In this document: in pieces, positions 35,166 to 44,586 of the stretch
Layout of the letters: every line of letters starts with the position of its first letter
Position numbering within the stretch: position 1 is the first letter of the stretch
Assembly (NCBI GenBank): GCA_030435675.1
Contig: CM059621.1
Coordinates: 1,364,001-1,428,000 of the forward strand
Length of the DNA: 64,000 nt
Source: Steinernema hermaphroditum
Taxonomy: Eukaryota > Nematoda > Chromadorea > Rhabditida > Steinernematidae
Direction: 5' to 3'
The notes under the pieces: model-generated
The model's input: the letters and a program-made list of their open reading frames with translations, nothing else
Told to the model about the DNA's origin: nothing
Databases searched by the model: none
Made by a program: the position numbers and the translations under genes

Positions 35166-37144
35166 GTAAAACGTCATATACTATGCACCATACTTCCTTT
35201 GACGTACAGGCAACGTTTCAAATAACGAACAGGGTAACCAAATATGAATAATTCATGCGTAGAAATAGAAGTCGTCGATCACTAAACCTTTTGTGCAAAG
35301 TGCGAAACATCTTATGCGGATCTCATGGCAAGTAAAGGAGAGCAACTATGACAGCATTGGAACACTATTATGTAAATAGCTTGTGTGCTCAGGCTATCTG
35401 ATAACTGCGAAAGTGCAGATGATGTGCACTGTATGTAGTTGACCATTGGTTGTTATGAGTTCATTACGGGGACAGTGCATGTGTAAATCCGCCACAACGA
35501 ATCAACACACATGTGGCTTAGAAATGCCGAAAGATTGAATACCGAAGATCCGTTCCAACTTCGATGTCTGCGCTGCCAGCGGGTGCGACGATGGATTTCC
35601 AATTCGCCCGCTGAGCCTGCTTCTGGATTCAACGTCTTTAGCGCTTCGAAGCCTATGTACACTGATGGGATAGCTGTCTTCAACCCCGACTTCATGCCTG
35701 ACTTCATGCAGGAAGAGAAACAGTGACCACGGTGATATATGGTTCATCATTATTGAGTCAAGAGTACATGAAATATATCCACTCGCATAAAGCCTAACAC
35801 CACTCACAACATCAAGCATGTCACATGAAAATGGTAGATACCTTGTACTTTTGGACTATGATCGTCCATAATGAAAAAACTTTACCACCGTCAGTACGGT
35901 TGAGAGCTAAACTAGTTGCATTTTTGTGCAAAGTGCTATCTTATCTTATATCTTATGAGGAGCTCATGGCAAGTACAGGAGAGCACCTATGACAGCAATC
36001 GTTGATTCGTTTCAATCAAAACAGCAGCTGCTTGCTAAGTTTGTTAAGCAAGCTGAGTTATTTGTCGGGATTCAGTCACCTGCACTGTCGGTCATTTTGC
36101 GAACATTAACTCGCCAATGAGATGTGAATTAAGTGTTGATATCGTTACGGTTCTTTGATGTTATGATGATATAATGGTTGGTAAATGCCATTGATTCAAG
36201 AGTGAGCCAAATAAATATTCACTCAAAGCGTAGTAAGACAGAGTCATTAGAAAGTCATTGGTTATACGGAGATTAAAAAGTTGCTGTGCTGGAAAAGTGC
36301 GATTTCCCTCTGAATATTGAATTTATGTGCAGAGTCCTTGCTTCTTCTTTGTCCCGAAGAAGCGTTGAATAGCAGGTCCGAAGCGATCGTCTTTACATTC
36401 TGCGATTTATCGACCTTAAAATACAGTATACATAGTGTTACATGAGAATACTCATTTACCGGCAAAGCCAGCAAAATGCTGACAACACTAAAAGCGACTA
36501 TAGACAATAGCATAGCATTCGTGGAGTTCATATCGAGACAATGGTTGCTGACTGGGGGAGCATGATGTTCATTTGCAGGAAAACACGCGGAAATAAATGT
36601 AAAATACTTGTTATGATGTTGTTTTCTTTGGAAGATTATTCAACGTGGATGACATGACACGGCTTTGCATGAGTTTCTACATCGAGAGACGAATTCCAGT
36701 CCAACTACAAGCGCTGGCAGACACCCACTTGTTTTTGTGTGCATTATGTTCGGGGAGCGGACCGATTATCCTGCAAGCAACGACTCAGCCCATGCCGCTT
36801 CAGATAGCAAGCGGGAGTCCCGACCAACAATGATGGACTCTGAAACTCGAAATGTCCATATTTTACAACACGATTTCGAGATCGAAACCGAGAGGCGACA
36901 CTGAAGTTTGACAGATTTGATAAGTGCGCAAACATCACAACTTGTACAGGATCCAAATTATGAACATCATTTCTTGAACATTGCAAAGCATGCGATAGTT
37001 GAGAGCTTTCCACGATTAATCACTTCGCGAGAACAAAGCAAGTTACTACAAAACGATAGCAAAAGACAAAAGGCCTAGTCTTTTTGCGTGGTGTTTTGTC
37101 AGATTGAGGCGCTAGCGCTGCCCTTCCGTTTGAAGATATTTCTA
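35166..37144. other. Intergenic with a diverged direct repeat and one peptide candidate
   Basis: An approximately 80-bp segment at 35290-35360 (ttgtgcaaagtgc ... ctcatggcaagta.aggagag ... tatgacagca) recurs at about 35925-36000, so a local duplication of some 600 bp is likely. Besides the minus-strand candidate at 36262-36531, no coding exon is supported. 37096-37101 is a TTTTGTCAG-like acceptor ahead of the next gene. Confidence 0.45.
36262..36531 (-). CDS. Possible small secreted peptide
   Basis: Two possible exons, 36531-36460 and 36414-36262 (74 aa), with a GTAAAT donor and TTTTAAG acceptor in phase 0. The first exon is a complete signal peptide (MNSTNAMLLSIVAFSVVSILLALP). The mature part is basic, with GQRR as a possible processing site, and has no Cys. 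Weak: the second exon has no family support, and another frame there also looks protein-like. Confidence 0.3.
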   Translation of the reverse strand: MNSTNAMLLSIVAFSVVSILLALPVNEYSHVTLCILYFKVDKSQNVKTIASDLLFNASSGQRRSKDSAHKFNIQREIALFQHSNFLISV

Positions 37145-38110
37145 ATGTCAGCATCGCACATTGTCGACGTGATCTTCAACCGTACTTTGGACATCAGTTC
37201 GCTGATTCATTTTCCTTTGAAACTCTTTGCAATGTACATTATTGCCAAACATTCTCCGGAAACAATGGGCGCTCTACCGTTGTTTATGCTGGACGCCATG
37301 GCGTGGAATCTAGTGTTCAACATTTTTACCGGTGTTCTGCACTTCCGTCCGCTATTCCCTGCTTTTTGCCTGCGAGCTGATGGTCTCATAAGCCTTCTTT
37401 CCAACGACGAATTTCTGTTGCATGGGATCTTCTCCGTTATTGCCATGTCCGCATCGAACTGCGCTCTTGCATTATTGATGGCTTTTCCATATCGGTACCT
37501 GGTTCTTGTGCATCCCGAATTTGTGGATAAAGTTAGTCGTAAAATGGGAGTCTTGTTCTGTACTGTGCTGCACCTTACTTCTATCATCGGCGGTCTTGTT
37601 GCCTATGTCAACGTAGCTGTTTCCTACGACAACTATCCTGACGAAGGGGACCTGCCATCACGTCAAGGAACATTTTGCTTTTTACCTCATGGTCGGTACA
37701 AAACCGTTTTGATAGCAGGCTGTGCCATGTGGGCATTGATGTGTACCGTAGTCATAGCAGGCTGTTCAATCCTACTCATGCGTCACCTAAACAAAATCAA
37801 AAACTTGATGAGTAAGCAGACGCTTGAGCTTCAGCGGAAGTTCCTAAACTATTTGATGATAATCACTGCAGTTCCTGTATTTCTGGTTGCGTTACCTCTA
37901 TCAATTGGATTTCTCTCTGCTGTACACATGGACGTTTACTTAAGACCGTATATCATCATGGCATGTGAATTTGCACTTGTCAATCACGGCGCGTTCTATT
38001 CAGTGGTGTCCATTTTAACATTTAAGCCGTATCGTGATGCTGCAAAAACATCGATAAGACGACTGTTTCGTGTAGAATCAACTGTTGTGCAAACTATTGT
38101 AGCGACATAA
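37145..38110 (+). CDS. Intronless Srh/Sri-like 7TM chemoreceptor
   Basis: A single open frame of 321 aa from the ATG at 37145. The frame extends upstream only to a GTG, and a splice acceptor-like site ends at 37102. Features of the Str superfamily (Srh/Sri): an N-terminal FPLKLFAMYIIAKHSP segment, a TM3 region ending AFPYRYLVLVHPEF, a long third intracellular loop with MSKQTLELQRKFLNYLMI before TM6, and a C-terminal GAFYSVVSILTFKPYRDA motif (the FKPYR end of TM7). The Srh/Sri genes at 41415 and 56133 have five introns, so the absence of any here is notable. Confidence 0.8.
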   Translation: MSASHIVDVIFNRTLDISSLIHFPLKLFAMYIIAKHSPETMGALPLFMLDAMAWNLVFNIFTGVLHFRPLFPAFCLRADGLISLLSNDEFLLHGIFSVIAMSASNCALALLMAFPYRYLVLVHPEFVDKVSRKMGVLFCTVLHLTSIIGGLVAYVNVAVSYDNYPDEGDLPSRQGTFCFLPHGRYKTVLIAGCAMWALMCTVVIAGCSILLMRHLNKIKNLMSKQTLELQRKFLNYLMIITAVPVFLVALPLSIGFLSAVHMDVYLRPYIIMACEFALVNHGAFYSVVSILTFKPYRDAAKTSIRRLFRVESTVVQTIVAT

Positions 38111-38426
38111 GTGAATAGATTCTTTGATTGGCTTCGCCGAATAAAGTCGCTAGCATGTTGTAATTATGATTTGGACGCAAGTAGCTGTTGACCTCTTTTC
38201 TTGCTGTACGTTTGTTTTATTGGCCTGGAACTGTGTGTAGCCGTATCCATTATAATGTGAATGTGCATACTAGGTAGTGGTGCAGAGTAATTTACAGATG
38301 CGATTTCATTGTGATTTTCTTTGGTGCATGCCCACATTACCATAGTGGATAAAACAAGAAATGAATCTAATGAACAAGAACTATTTTCGGGTTTACATTG
38401 TTTACTCCCGAACAGCTTACACAGTA

Positions 38427-39721
38427 CAGAGTGTTCCAGATAAAGTGCAACAAAAAGAAATCCATGTAAATCTCTGTGGTCTCCAAACACAATACTTTTA
38501 TGTGCAAAATGAAGCTACATCACTTGTGAATAAGAAAAGCAAAACAGTTTGTCGGAAGATTCTGATTTTGCCAGAATGCATGCCTAACCATACATCCGAC
38601 TTGAACCCCCGAGCGCCGCGGGTCTGGATTTTATTTTTTGCCTTTGTGCGGCCTTTAGAGTTGTCTTAAGTGACTATAAACGAGTCGTAAAGAGCAGACA
38701 CTTTTCTACAAGAAACATCAAATTGAGAAATTGAGGAGATTCAGATCCGATAAAAGCGGTGACCAAAAATATTTGCTCACCACCTTAGACAAGTTGGCCA
38801 GAAGCCAGACCAAAGATCTTTTGGAGCTTTTTGTAGATGTGCAATCTTGGTGAAAGGTGAAGTCGATTCCTGTGCACTTCTCCGCTGCCCACGGTCTCAC
38901 CGCACCTTCTACCATTTTTTTCTGATAAAACTCGGCCGTTAAACGGTCATTTTTCTCAAAAAAACACCAGTTTTGGGCTACCCATGACATAAATTCCAGC
39001 CCAGACCATCAGAGTCTTCGCGCGCTGTCTTTTTTCGACGACGACGGTACGCAGACATCCTTTGGGAAGCCATCACCGATGATTTTGGTGATCATGCATC
39101 GGTTGGACGGTGAATCGACCATGATTAATGAACAGGATGTGATCCAGTTCCGGATTTGCGGCGCTGGTCCTCATCAAGCGATATTTTTTGGGGTCTTGTC
39201 TTTTTTTCTTGTGGTGTTAGGCCCTGTGCTTTCACTATCTTGTAAAGAAACGACTTCGGATCTTTCTTCAGTGCTCGCCGGACACGTATTCTTGAGATTC
39301 CGAACTCTTTAGCCAACTTTATTGAACTTCGGCCTGAATTCCGGTTCAACTTCTTTAGGATGCCTTCTAGAACAGCCGGAGTTCGCACTGATTTCTGTCT
39401 ACCTTTCCAGGTCCTCTGCTTGACCTGTTCTATCTCCCTGTAACACTCAATTACTCGTTTAACCTCATACCGCTCAAATCCGAGGGCTTTTACAGTACCC
39501 AGATTCGAGATTCCGAGCTTATACATCAGAACTATGGAAAATTGGTCTTCAAATAATACGATTTTTTTTCAGCGAACAACTGCGAAATTACAGCTATCAA
39601 CAGATATTCAGAGCTACGAGAGGACGCTAAACACGAATATGACTTCCAAACGTGCTCAAACTCTTGGAAATCCACTTAAATCAACGAATCAAAAATGTTG
39701 CACTTTATCTGGGACACCCTG
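38427..39721 (-). mobile_element. mariner-like transposon, inactive
   Basis: A 1295-bp element between TA dinucleotides (38425-38426 and 39722-39723). Inverted ends of 26 bp (38427-38452 and 39696-39721, consensus CAG.GTGT.CCAGATAAAG...) differ at two positions. Inside, on the minus strand, are transposase remnants. An N-terminal part at 39526-39125 has the helix-turn-helix segments IKLAKEFGISRIRVRRAL and KAQGLTPQEKKTR. C-terminal parts at 38990-38718 contain VFFEKNDRLTAEFYQKKM, FTFHQDCTS and LLSDLNLLNFSI, the degenerate equivalents of the mariner FQQDSAP and SPDLNPLDYSIW motifs. Frameshifts, stops and loss of the first catalytic Asp make it inactive. It sits 300 bp 3' of the intronless receptor. 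Confidence 0.9.
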
Positions 39722-39723
39722 TA

Positions 39724-41414
39724 CAAGGGTTCGTATAGAGTAACAAAGACGGCAGTCACTTTATGCCATCTGACTTCAGTGGCAGAGGTGTGTCGCGACA
39801 AGCGATCGCGTCCGTTAATGTCACGAATAATAACAGAAATGTTTCAGTCGTTTGACAGTTGCAGGCAAATATCTCCTCCCGCGCGAAATCAAATACCTGG
39901 AAAAGCGAACGAGACGTCTACAACCAGCGATTCCGTCTACCAGACACAGAAGGTTCTAGAACACCCGTGAGACGAGACCGCAGGCGGCAGAACGATCGGA
40001 TCGTCAGTGTGGTTGTGTGTGCCCTCGCGGACCTGTTGTTTTCGGATCGTGTGATCCAAATTCTGTATTTGTTGCCGATTATTGTTGTTGCCGTAGCTTG
40101 GGTAAATCGTTGTACCAGCTCGGTTTTGTTGCATTCCTGGAGATCCGTCGGATTCCAGTTGTTGTAGTATAGGAAGATCGCGTGTCGCGGATCTATTCCT
40201 TGTGTTTTGTCCGGCGTTGAAACTTGCGAGTTTGCGCCAGTTGCTGTTGCGAGGCTACTGTGTTAGCTCGCGTGTATTAGTCGCTGTAGTGGTGATTGTA
40301 TCACCGTGTGTGGTTGGAAGTCGCGTGCACAAGGGAATCCCGCGTGGCGACAGTCGCTTACGTACTTTGAGGAAGCAGAGTACGTATTTGGCTGTTTTTG
40401 GCGAGCTCTGCGACATAGTGAACTGCGAGTGCGTGGAATTTAAGGGCGGTCAGAGAGCGAGGCTCTATCCGTTTTCCACAGGTGACATGAGTGTCGAATT
40501 CAGCGATGCCTTCAGTTTGCGCCAGCAACGGAGATGTAAAGAGCTGATCCTATAGAGGCGCGGCGGTGGGACATAGCGAAGAAAGTGGAAAGCCATGTTC
40601 GTGCTACGTTCGTGCTGCTATTCGTCTCTCATCATGACTTTTGTCTCATGGAATATGCCGACGACGGCGAGAATATCTGTTGTAAAAGTCTGTTGTCTGG
40701 GTCAGCGAAAGCGAAAGCGAAAGTGTGAGCGACAGTCGGCTTATGAGGGCGATCCGCAGTTCGGCTGACTGCACTGCCTTCGCAACTACAGCGAGCTTAA
40801 CCTGCTTAAGGCTTTGTATATAGTAGTTCCAATGGCTGCTTTACTGTGGTTCATCCATCCAAGTTCGACTATTCATCCCTTTTAATGCTGACACAATTTG
40901 TTTTTTTACATTGTCCACAACAACAAAGCACATAGACATTTCTGATGCGTCTTTAATATCGAACACGCTATTGGCGAAAGGGTTCGTGGGTTGCGGGTCG
41001 CCCAACCCCGAAAAACAACAATTTCTCGGGACTTGTGGGCATCCGATTGGATGGCCTCACAGGAGAGCGTAGAATGCAGAGCGCATCCTTCTCAATTCTT
41101 ATTTTCTGTTTTCTACCAAGGCAGAAGTTCGTCCTTTCTAACACTTACGTGATGCGTCTTCTTGAAATCGGTCATTGTTTTGACATTCTTTGTCCAAGCA
41201 TCATCTAACAAATGTAGCTGCGTACAAAGGTGTTATTGCCATTTGTTGGTCACGTTTCCGTAAACTGTTTTCTTATAAGTCGATTTTGTATTTGCCGATT
41301 ATATGTATCTGTTGTGGCATGTTGTGGTTGTTATTGTCAAATACGTTCACATAACGGAGGGGTGGATGAAATGAGTATACTTGTTATGTAACTCTAAGCT
41401 CACAAGATTTTCAG
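39724..41414. other. Intergenic, no gene recognised
   Basis: Long but unconvincing frames occur at 39859-40167 and 40202-40555 (plus) and 39937-40134 (minus, Asn/Gln-rich). They overlap each other and carry no motif. The GC-rich 39900-40560 patch could be an old element. A (gcgaaa)-type run is at about 40698-40720. Confidence 0.45.
41408..41414 (+). promoter_or_regulatory. Putative splice-leader acceptor abutting the start codon
   Basis: TTTTCAG ends exactly one base before the ATG at 41415. The homologous gene at 57364 (minus) likewise has CGCAG directly before ATG. Use as a spliced-leader site is inferred; an untranslated upstream exon is the alternative. Confidence 0.4.
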
Positions 41415-42694
41415 ATGGATCTGGGCGATATTGTTGATCAGTACGAGGCGAGGTTCAAAGTGTATCGGATACTGATCACTGCGACTGTGATAACTTCCAT
41501 TCCAATAAACTTGTTTACCTGTTATCTACTGCTTTGGAAATCACCGAAACAGTTGACGACCTACCGATACGTTCTTCTGAATATAGCGGTAAGCTGCACG
41601 CTTGAGCAACTAAGTAATAGCGGAAAAACATTATTTAGATTTGGGCCTTCTTTGTGGACATCATGGTAGCGGTAGTTGCTTTACCGATGCCACTGCTCGA
41701 CATCTTCTCTTTTTACTGTGCCGGTTTAGCAAGAGGATTGGGTCCCATCGGAGGACTGATCTGCTTCGTAAGCGGATTTAGAGCCGCTACCTAAATTGAG
41801 AGCTTTTCAGTCCATTGCTGCTTACGGAGTGTTCCTCTACGTAATGTCATTGCTTATTGCGTTGTTATATCGATACCATGCGCTAAAAGGAGGCTTTTCA
41901 ATACTAGGACACCCGCTCACAAACGGACAGTGTTATCTTGGAGCGTTTGTTCTTATGACAGTGCCTACGATTTTACCTCCAGCTGCTCTAGCGTATAGCT
42001 TCGTGTCGACAGATGCTCTTAAGCATCACGTTCACGAAGCAAGTCCCACTATCTTGAAATGGCTATGGTGTTGTCTAGAGTCATCCCCAATATTTGCCGT
42101 TCTTCCATAAAACGCCCATCTTCGGCTTCGACCCTCATCGCTTTCTTATTTATGCCGGTGCCGCACTGGGACTGATGGTTGCTTGGGCAGCCATTGCTGT
42201 AAGGTGTTGCATATCGGTAGTGAAGCACCTGAAAGCCCACAGAGATGTTATGACGGATTTCACTTATAGCCTGCACATGAAGTTATTGCAGGCTCTCCTG
42301 GCACAGGCATGTAGAGATAGTGGTAGAAGAGGCAAAAACTGTTTTAGATAGTAGTTCCAATGACGTTAATTGTAATCCCGCTTTCTGTGATGGCGATCAG
42401 CACTGTACTTCATCTTAAAATGTTGAACGGTATGCCCGACCAGTGTCGGCGCTCACGTATAACTTTGAGAACTGTTTAGATCTTACTGCAGTGGGCGTTG
42501 TAACATTCAGTGCACATACGCCGCTGAACTCATTGGCTATGATTTTATTCATTCCAGCTTATCGCAAGGCTGTTGCTGCGATATTTAGGAAACTGCTGGG
42601 ATCAAATAGTACATTGGCGACATCGACTTCCCAAGCGTCGGCGAAAGTTGTCGCCTTTGTCGTTTCGCACGGGACTACAATAAATCCACAGTGA
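41415..42694 (+). CDS. Srh/Sri-type 7TM chemoreceptor (copy 1)
   Basis: Six exons: 41415-41588, 41639-41767, 41811-42038, 42079-42306, 42348-42429, 42480-42694 (1056 nt, 351 aa). Str-superfamily features: SIPINLFTCYLLLWKSP in TM1, YRYVLLNIA in TM2, an LYRYHALKG motif after TM3, HKTPIFGFD before TM5, and LNSLAMILFIPAYRKA closing TM7. Introns 3 (42039-42078) and 4 (42307-42347) start with GC (gcaagt, gcatgt). They are required because reading through intron 3 hits a stop and loses the homology to the gene at 56133-57364, with which all exon lengths but the last agree. Confidence 0.85.
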
Positions 42695-43092
42695 ACGTAC
42701 TTGAACGTCGTGCATTTGGACACGTTGTGTTGTGTTTTTGCATAGCGTGTGAAGTGAGCATCGAATGACCTGTGACGTCGCCTATGGACCTGTGGCGTCG
42801 CTCACGTATAACTGTGAGAACGTGTGAAGTGGGCATCCGTGACCAAGAAAACAGAGATTTTTCTTAATCTCCGGCTCCGGCATCTCTCGTCGAAAGACTA
42901 TCGCTTGTTGCCTAAGCTTTCTTCACCATAGTGAACGTCTCAAGTCCATGAAATGTCATCAAGAACAGAGCTCTAAGAAAATGTCTGACCGCCACCTACG
43001 CTGTTCGTGGAAAAGGTTCCCTATCTGTAGCAGAACAATGAAGACAAAATAAATAATTGTCACCGAAAATCTTGTAACAGCCGTTATTATTA
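42695..43092. other. Intergenic with short duplicated motif
   Basis: gtgtgaagtg.gcatc occurs twice (about 42747 and 42822), and gctcacgtataact.tgagaa at about 42797 repeats part of intron 5 of the preceding gene (about 42451), so a small local duplication occurred. No gene. Confidence 0.5.
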
Positions 43093-43712
43093 TCATGGCA
43101 CAACAATCGGTACATTCACATAGCGTCTACTTTCTGAAACCTTCATATATTTGAAGCAGTTGAATATGATTGTAAGGAACCAAACGTTCAGCAGTCCGTC
43201 GCATATTAAAATAACGGCAGCAATCGCAGAAAACATGACAGATCTGCGTGCTAAAAGCATGACCCCATTACTTGCATAGCTGTCCTTACTCACGTATTTC
43301 TTGTGGTACTATGTCGGCGATTACATATGGTGCGAGAGCTAGAAGAACATTTAAGAAAAGCAGGATAAAGACGGCAAAGACCTCTACCGTCTAAATAATC
43401 AAATATTTCGGAAACTATATAATGAACCTACGCATGCAACCATTATAGGATAGAGGGCGGAAGCTGTCTCATATACGACTCCGAGAACCGTTTCGATGCC
43501 AACAGTGGTATACAGTAATGCGACACACCAGTATGAATATGAGTGAGACATGTTTCCCGACAGCATGGCTATCGGAATGGTCATGTGACTAAGGACAGTA
43601 AAAACCGCAATGCATATTGTTCCGGTCTAAAGATCATATAATTTTGCGGGCAAATCCATCGTACCGTCACAGGGATTAGTCCAAATAAGCAGTAATCAGC
43701 TCGCGCAGCCAT
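43093..43712 (-). CDS. Four-TM membrane protein, divergent family member
   Basis: Four exons: 43712-43665, 43626-43432, 43390-43294, 43250-43093 (498 nt, 165 aa). Same architecture as the genes at 12789 and 30615: a 48-nt first exon (MAARADYCLFGLIPVT), exon 2 opening with TG.. into TM1, a 97-nt third exon, and a last exon with a TM followed by LLNVWFLTIIFNCFKYM, which parallels LVLNVWFVRTIYSCYEYL. Overall sequence is well diverged, and it lacks the KCMCG motif. It lies next to, but convergent-side of, an Srh gene rather than upstream of an astacin in cis order. Function unknown. Confidence 0.65.
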
Positions 43713-44586
43713 AACTATTAACTGATGAGTCTTCTATTCACAAGTTTTATATCATATTCTGCACAATGCATAGAAAACAAGTTGTGCATCTAAGAGAAAA
43801 CCTGTTTACATTAGGTTTCTGCTGTGAAGTGTGTGAGTGTTGAGGCCATGAGTCATTGCAATTAGTCATTAATAGTAAACAGCATGTATGAAAGAACAAC
43901 AAAGGGCCATATGATTCATGCGTTAGTGACAGCCACACCATACTTTCTACCTTCATGTTGCTATCAAGTAGCGTCTCCGGTTCTCATTAAAAACACGGAT
44001 CCCCAGTTCTTAAAACACATGTGACCTTCCCGATCCTGAAGAAGTGCATACTTTCCTCGATCCTTAAGAAGAAGGTAGCCTTCCCGGTTTCGCCGCACGC
44101 CCTGGACGCCAATTAGATGACGGCTCCTGGGGACCGCTGGCTGTGCTGCATCCCTGAAAAAAATGAACTCCCTGGTGATTTGAAGGAGGAACCCCTGCGA
44201 CTGAACTTGCGCCCTAGACCCAGGATACCCAAGAGAGAGGATAGTTTCCCTGACACCGCTGGAATGGAAGGTCATTAGATACTGCGTGGTTTCCACGGAG
44301 AAGGCCGATAATTCCTTTATTATGGGACACTCTGCTGCAGTTCAAGATGGAAACGTGATATCGTAGATGTGGGAACTTCAGACGTGCTGTGATATCTTAA
44401 TATCTCCCTTCTGAGCATTTGAACATCTAGTGCCAACATCCGTCTATATCCCGAAGGACGTAAACTCGCCGGAGATAAACAACTTCACGCACCTATAAAT
44501 TGCAGAGTTTATTTGTCAAAAATGTCGAACATAAGCAACCATCGCAATATTGCTTCTCGTAAACTTCGCGTCTGGGGTGCTCCACT
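43713..44586. other. Intergenic, no gene recognised
   Basis: 43985-44300 is a GC-richer patch with several tandem-like aag/gaagg and ttaaga-rich words (ttcttaaa, tccttaag, gatcctgaag), probably a degenerate repeat. No coding support. Confidence 0.45.

Noticed and set aside
37088..37144. N-terminal extension of the intronless receptor
   Set aside because: The frame there begins with GTG and contains a likely splice acceptor; the ATG at 37145 starts right before the first conserved segment.
39859..40555. Long overlapping frames as an LTR-element gag
   Set aside because: No zinc knuckle, protease or RT motif, no long terminal repeats seen, and both strands are equally open because of base composition.
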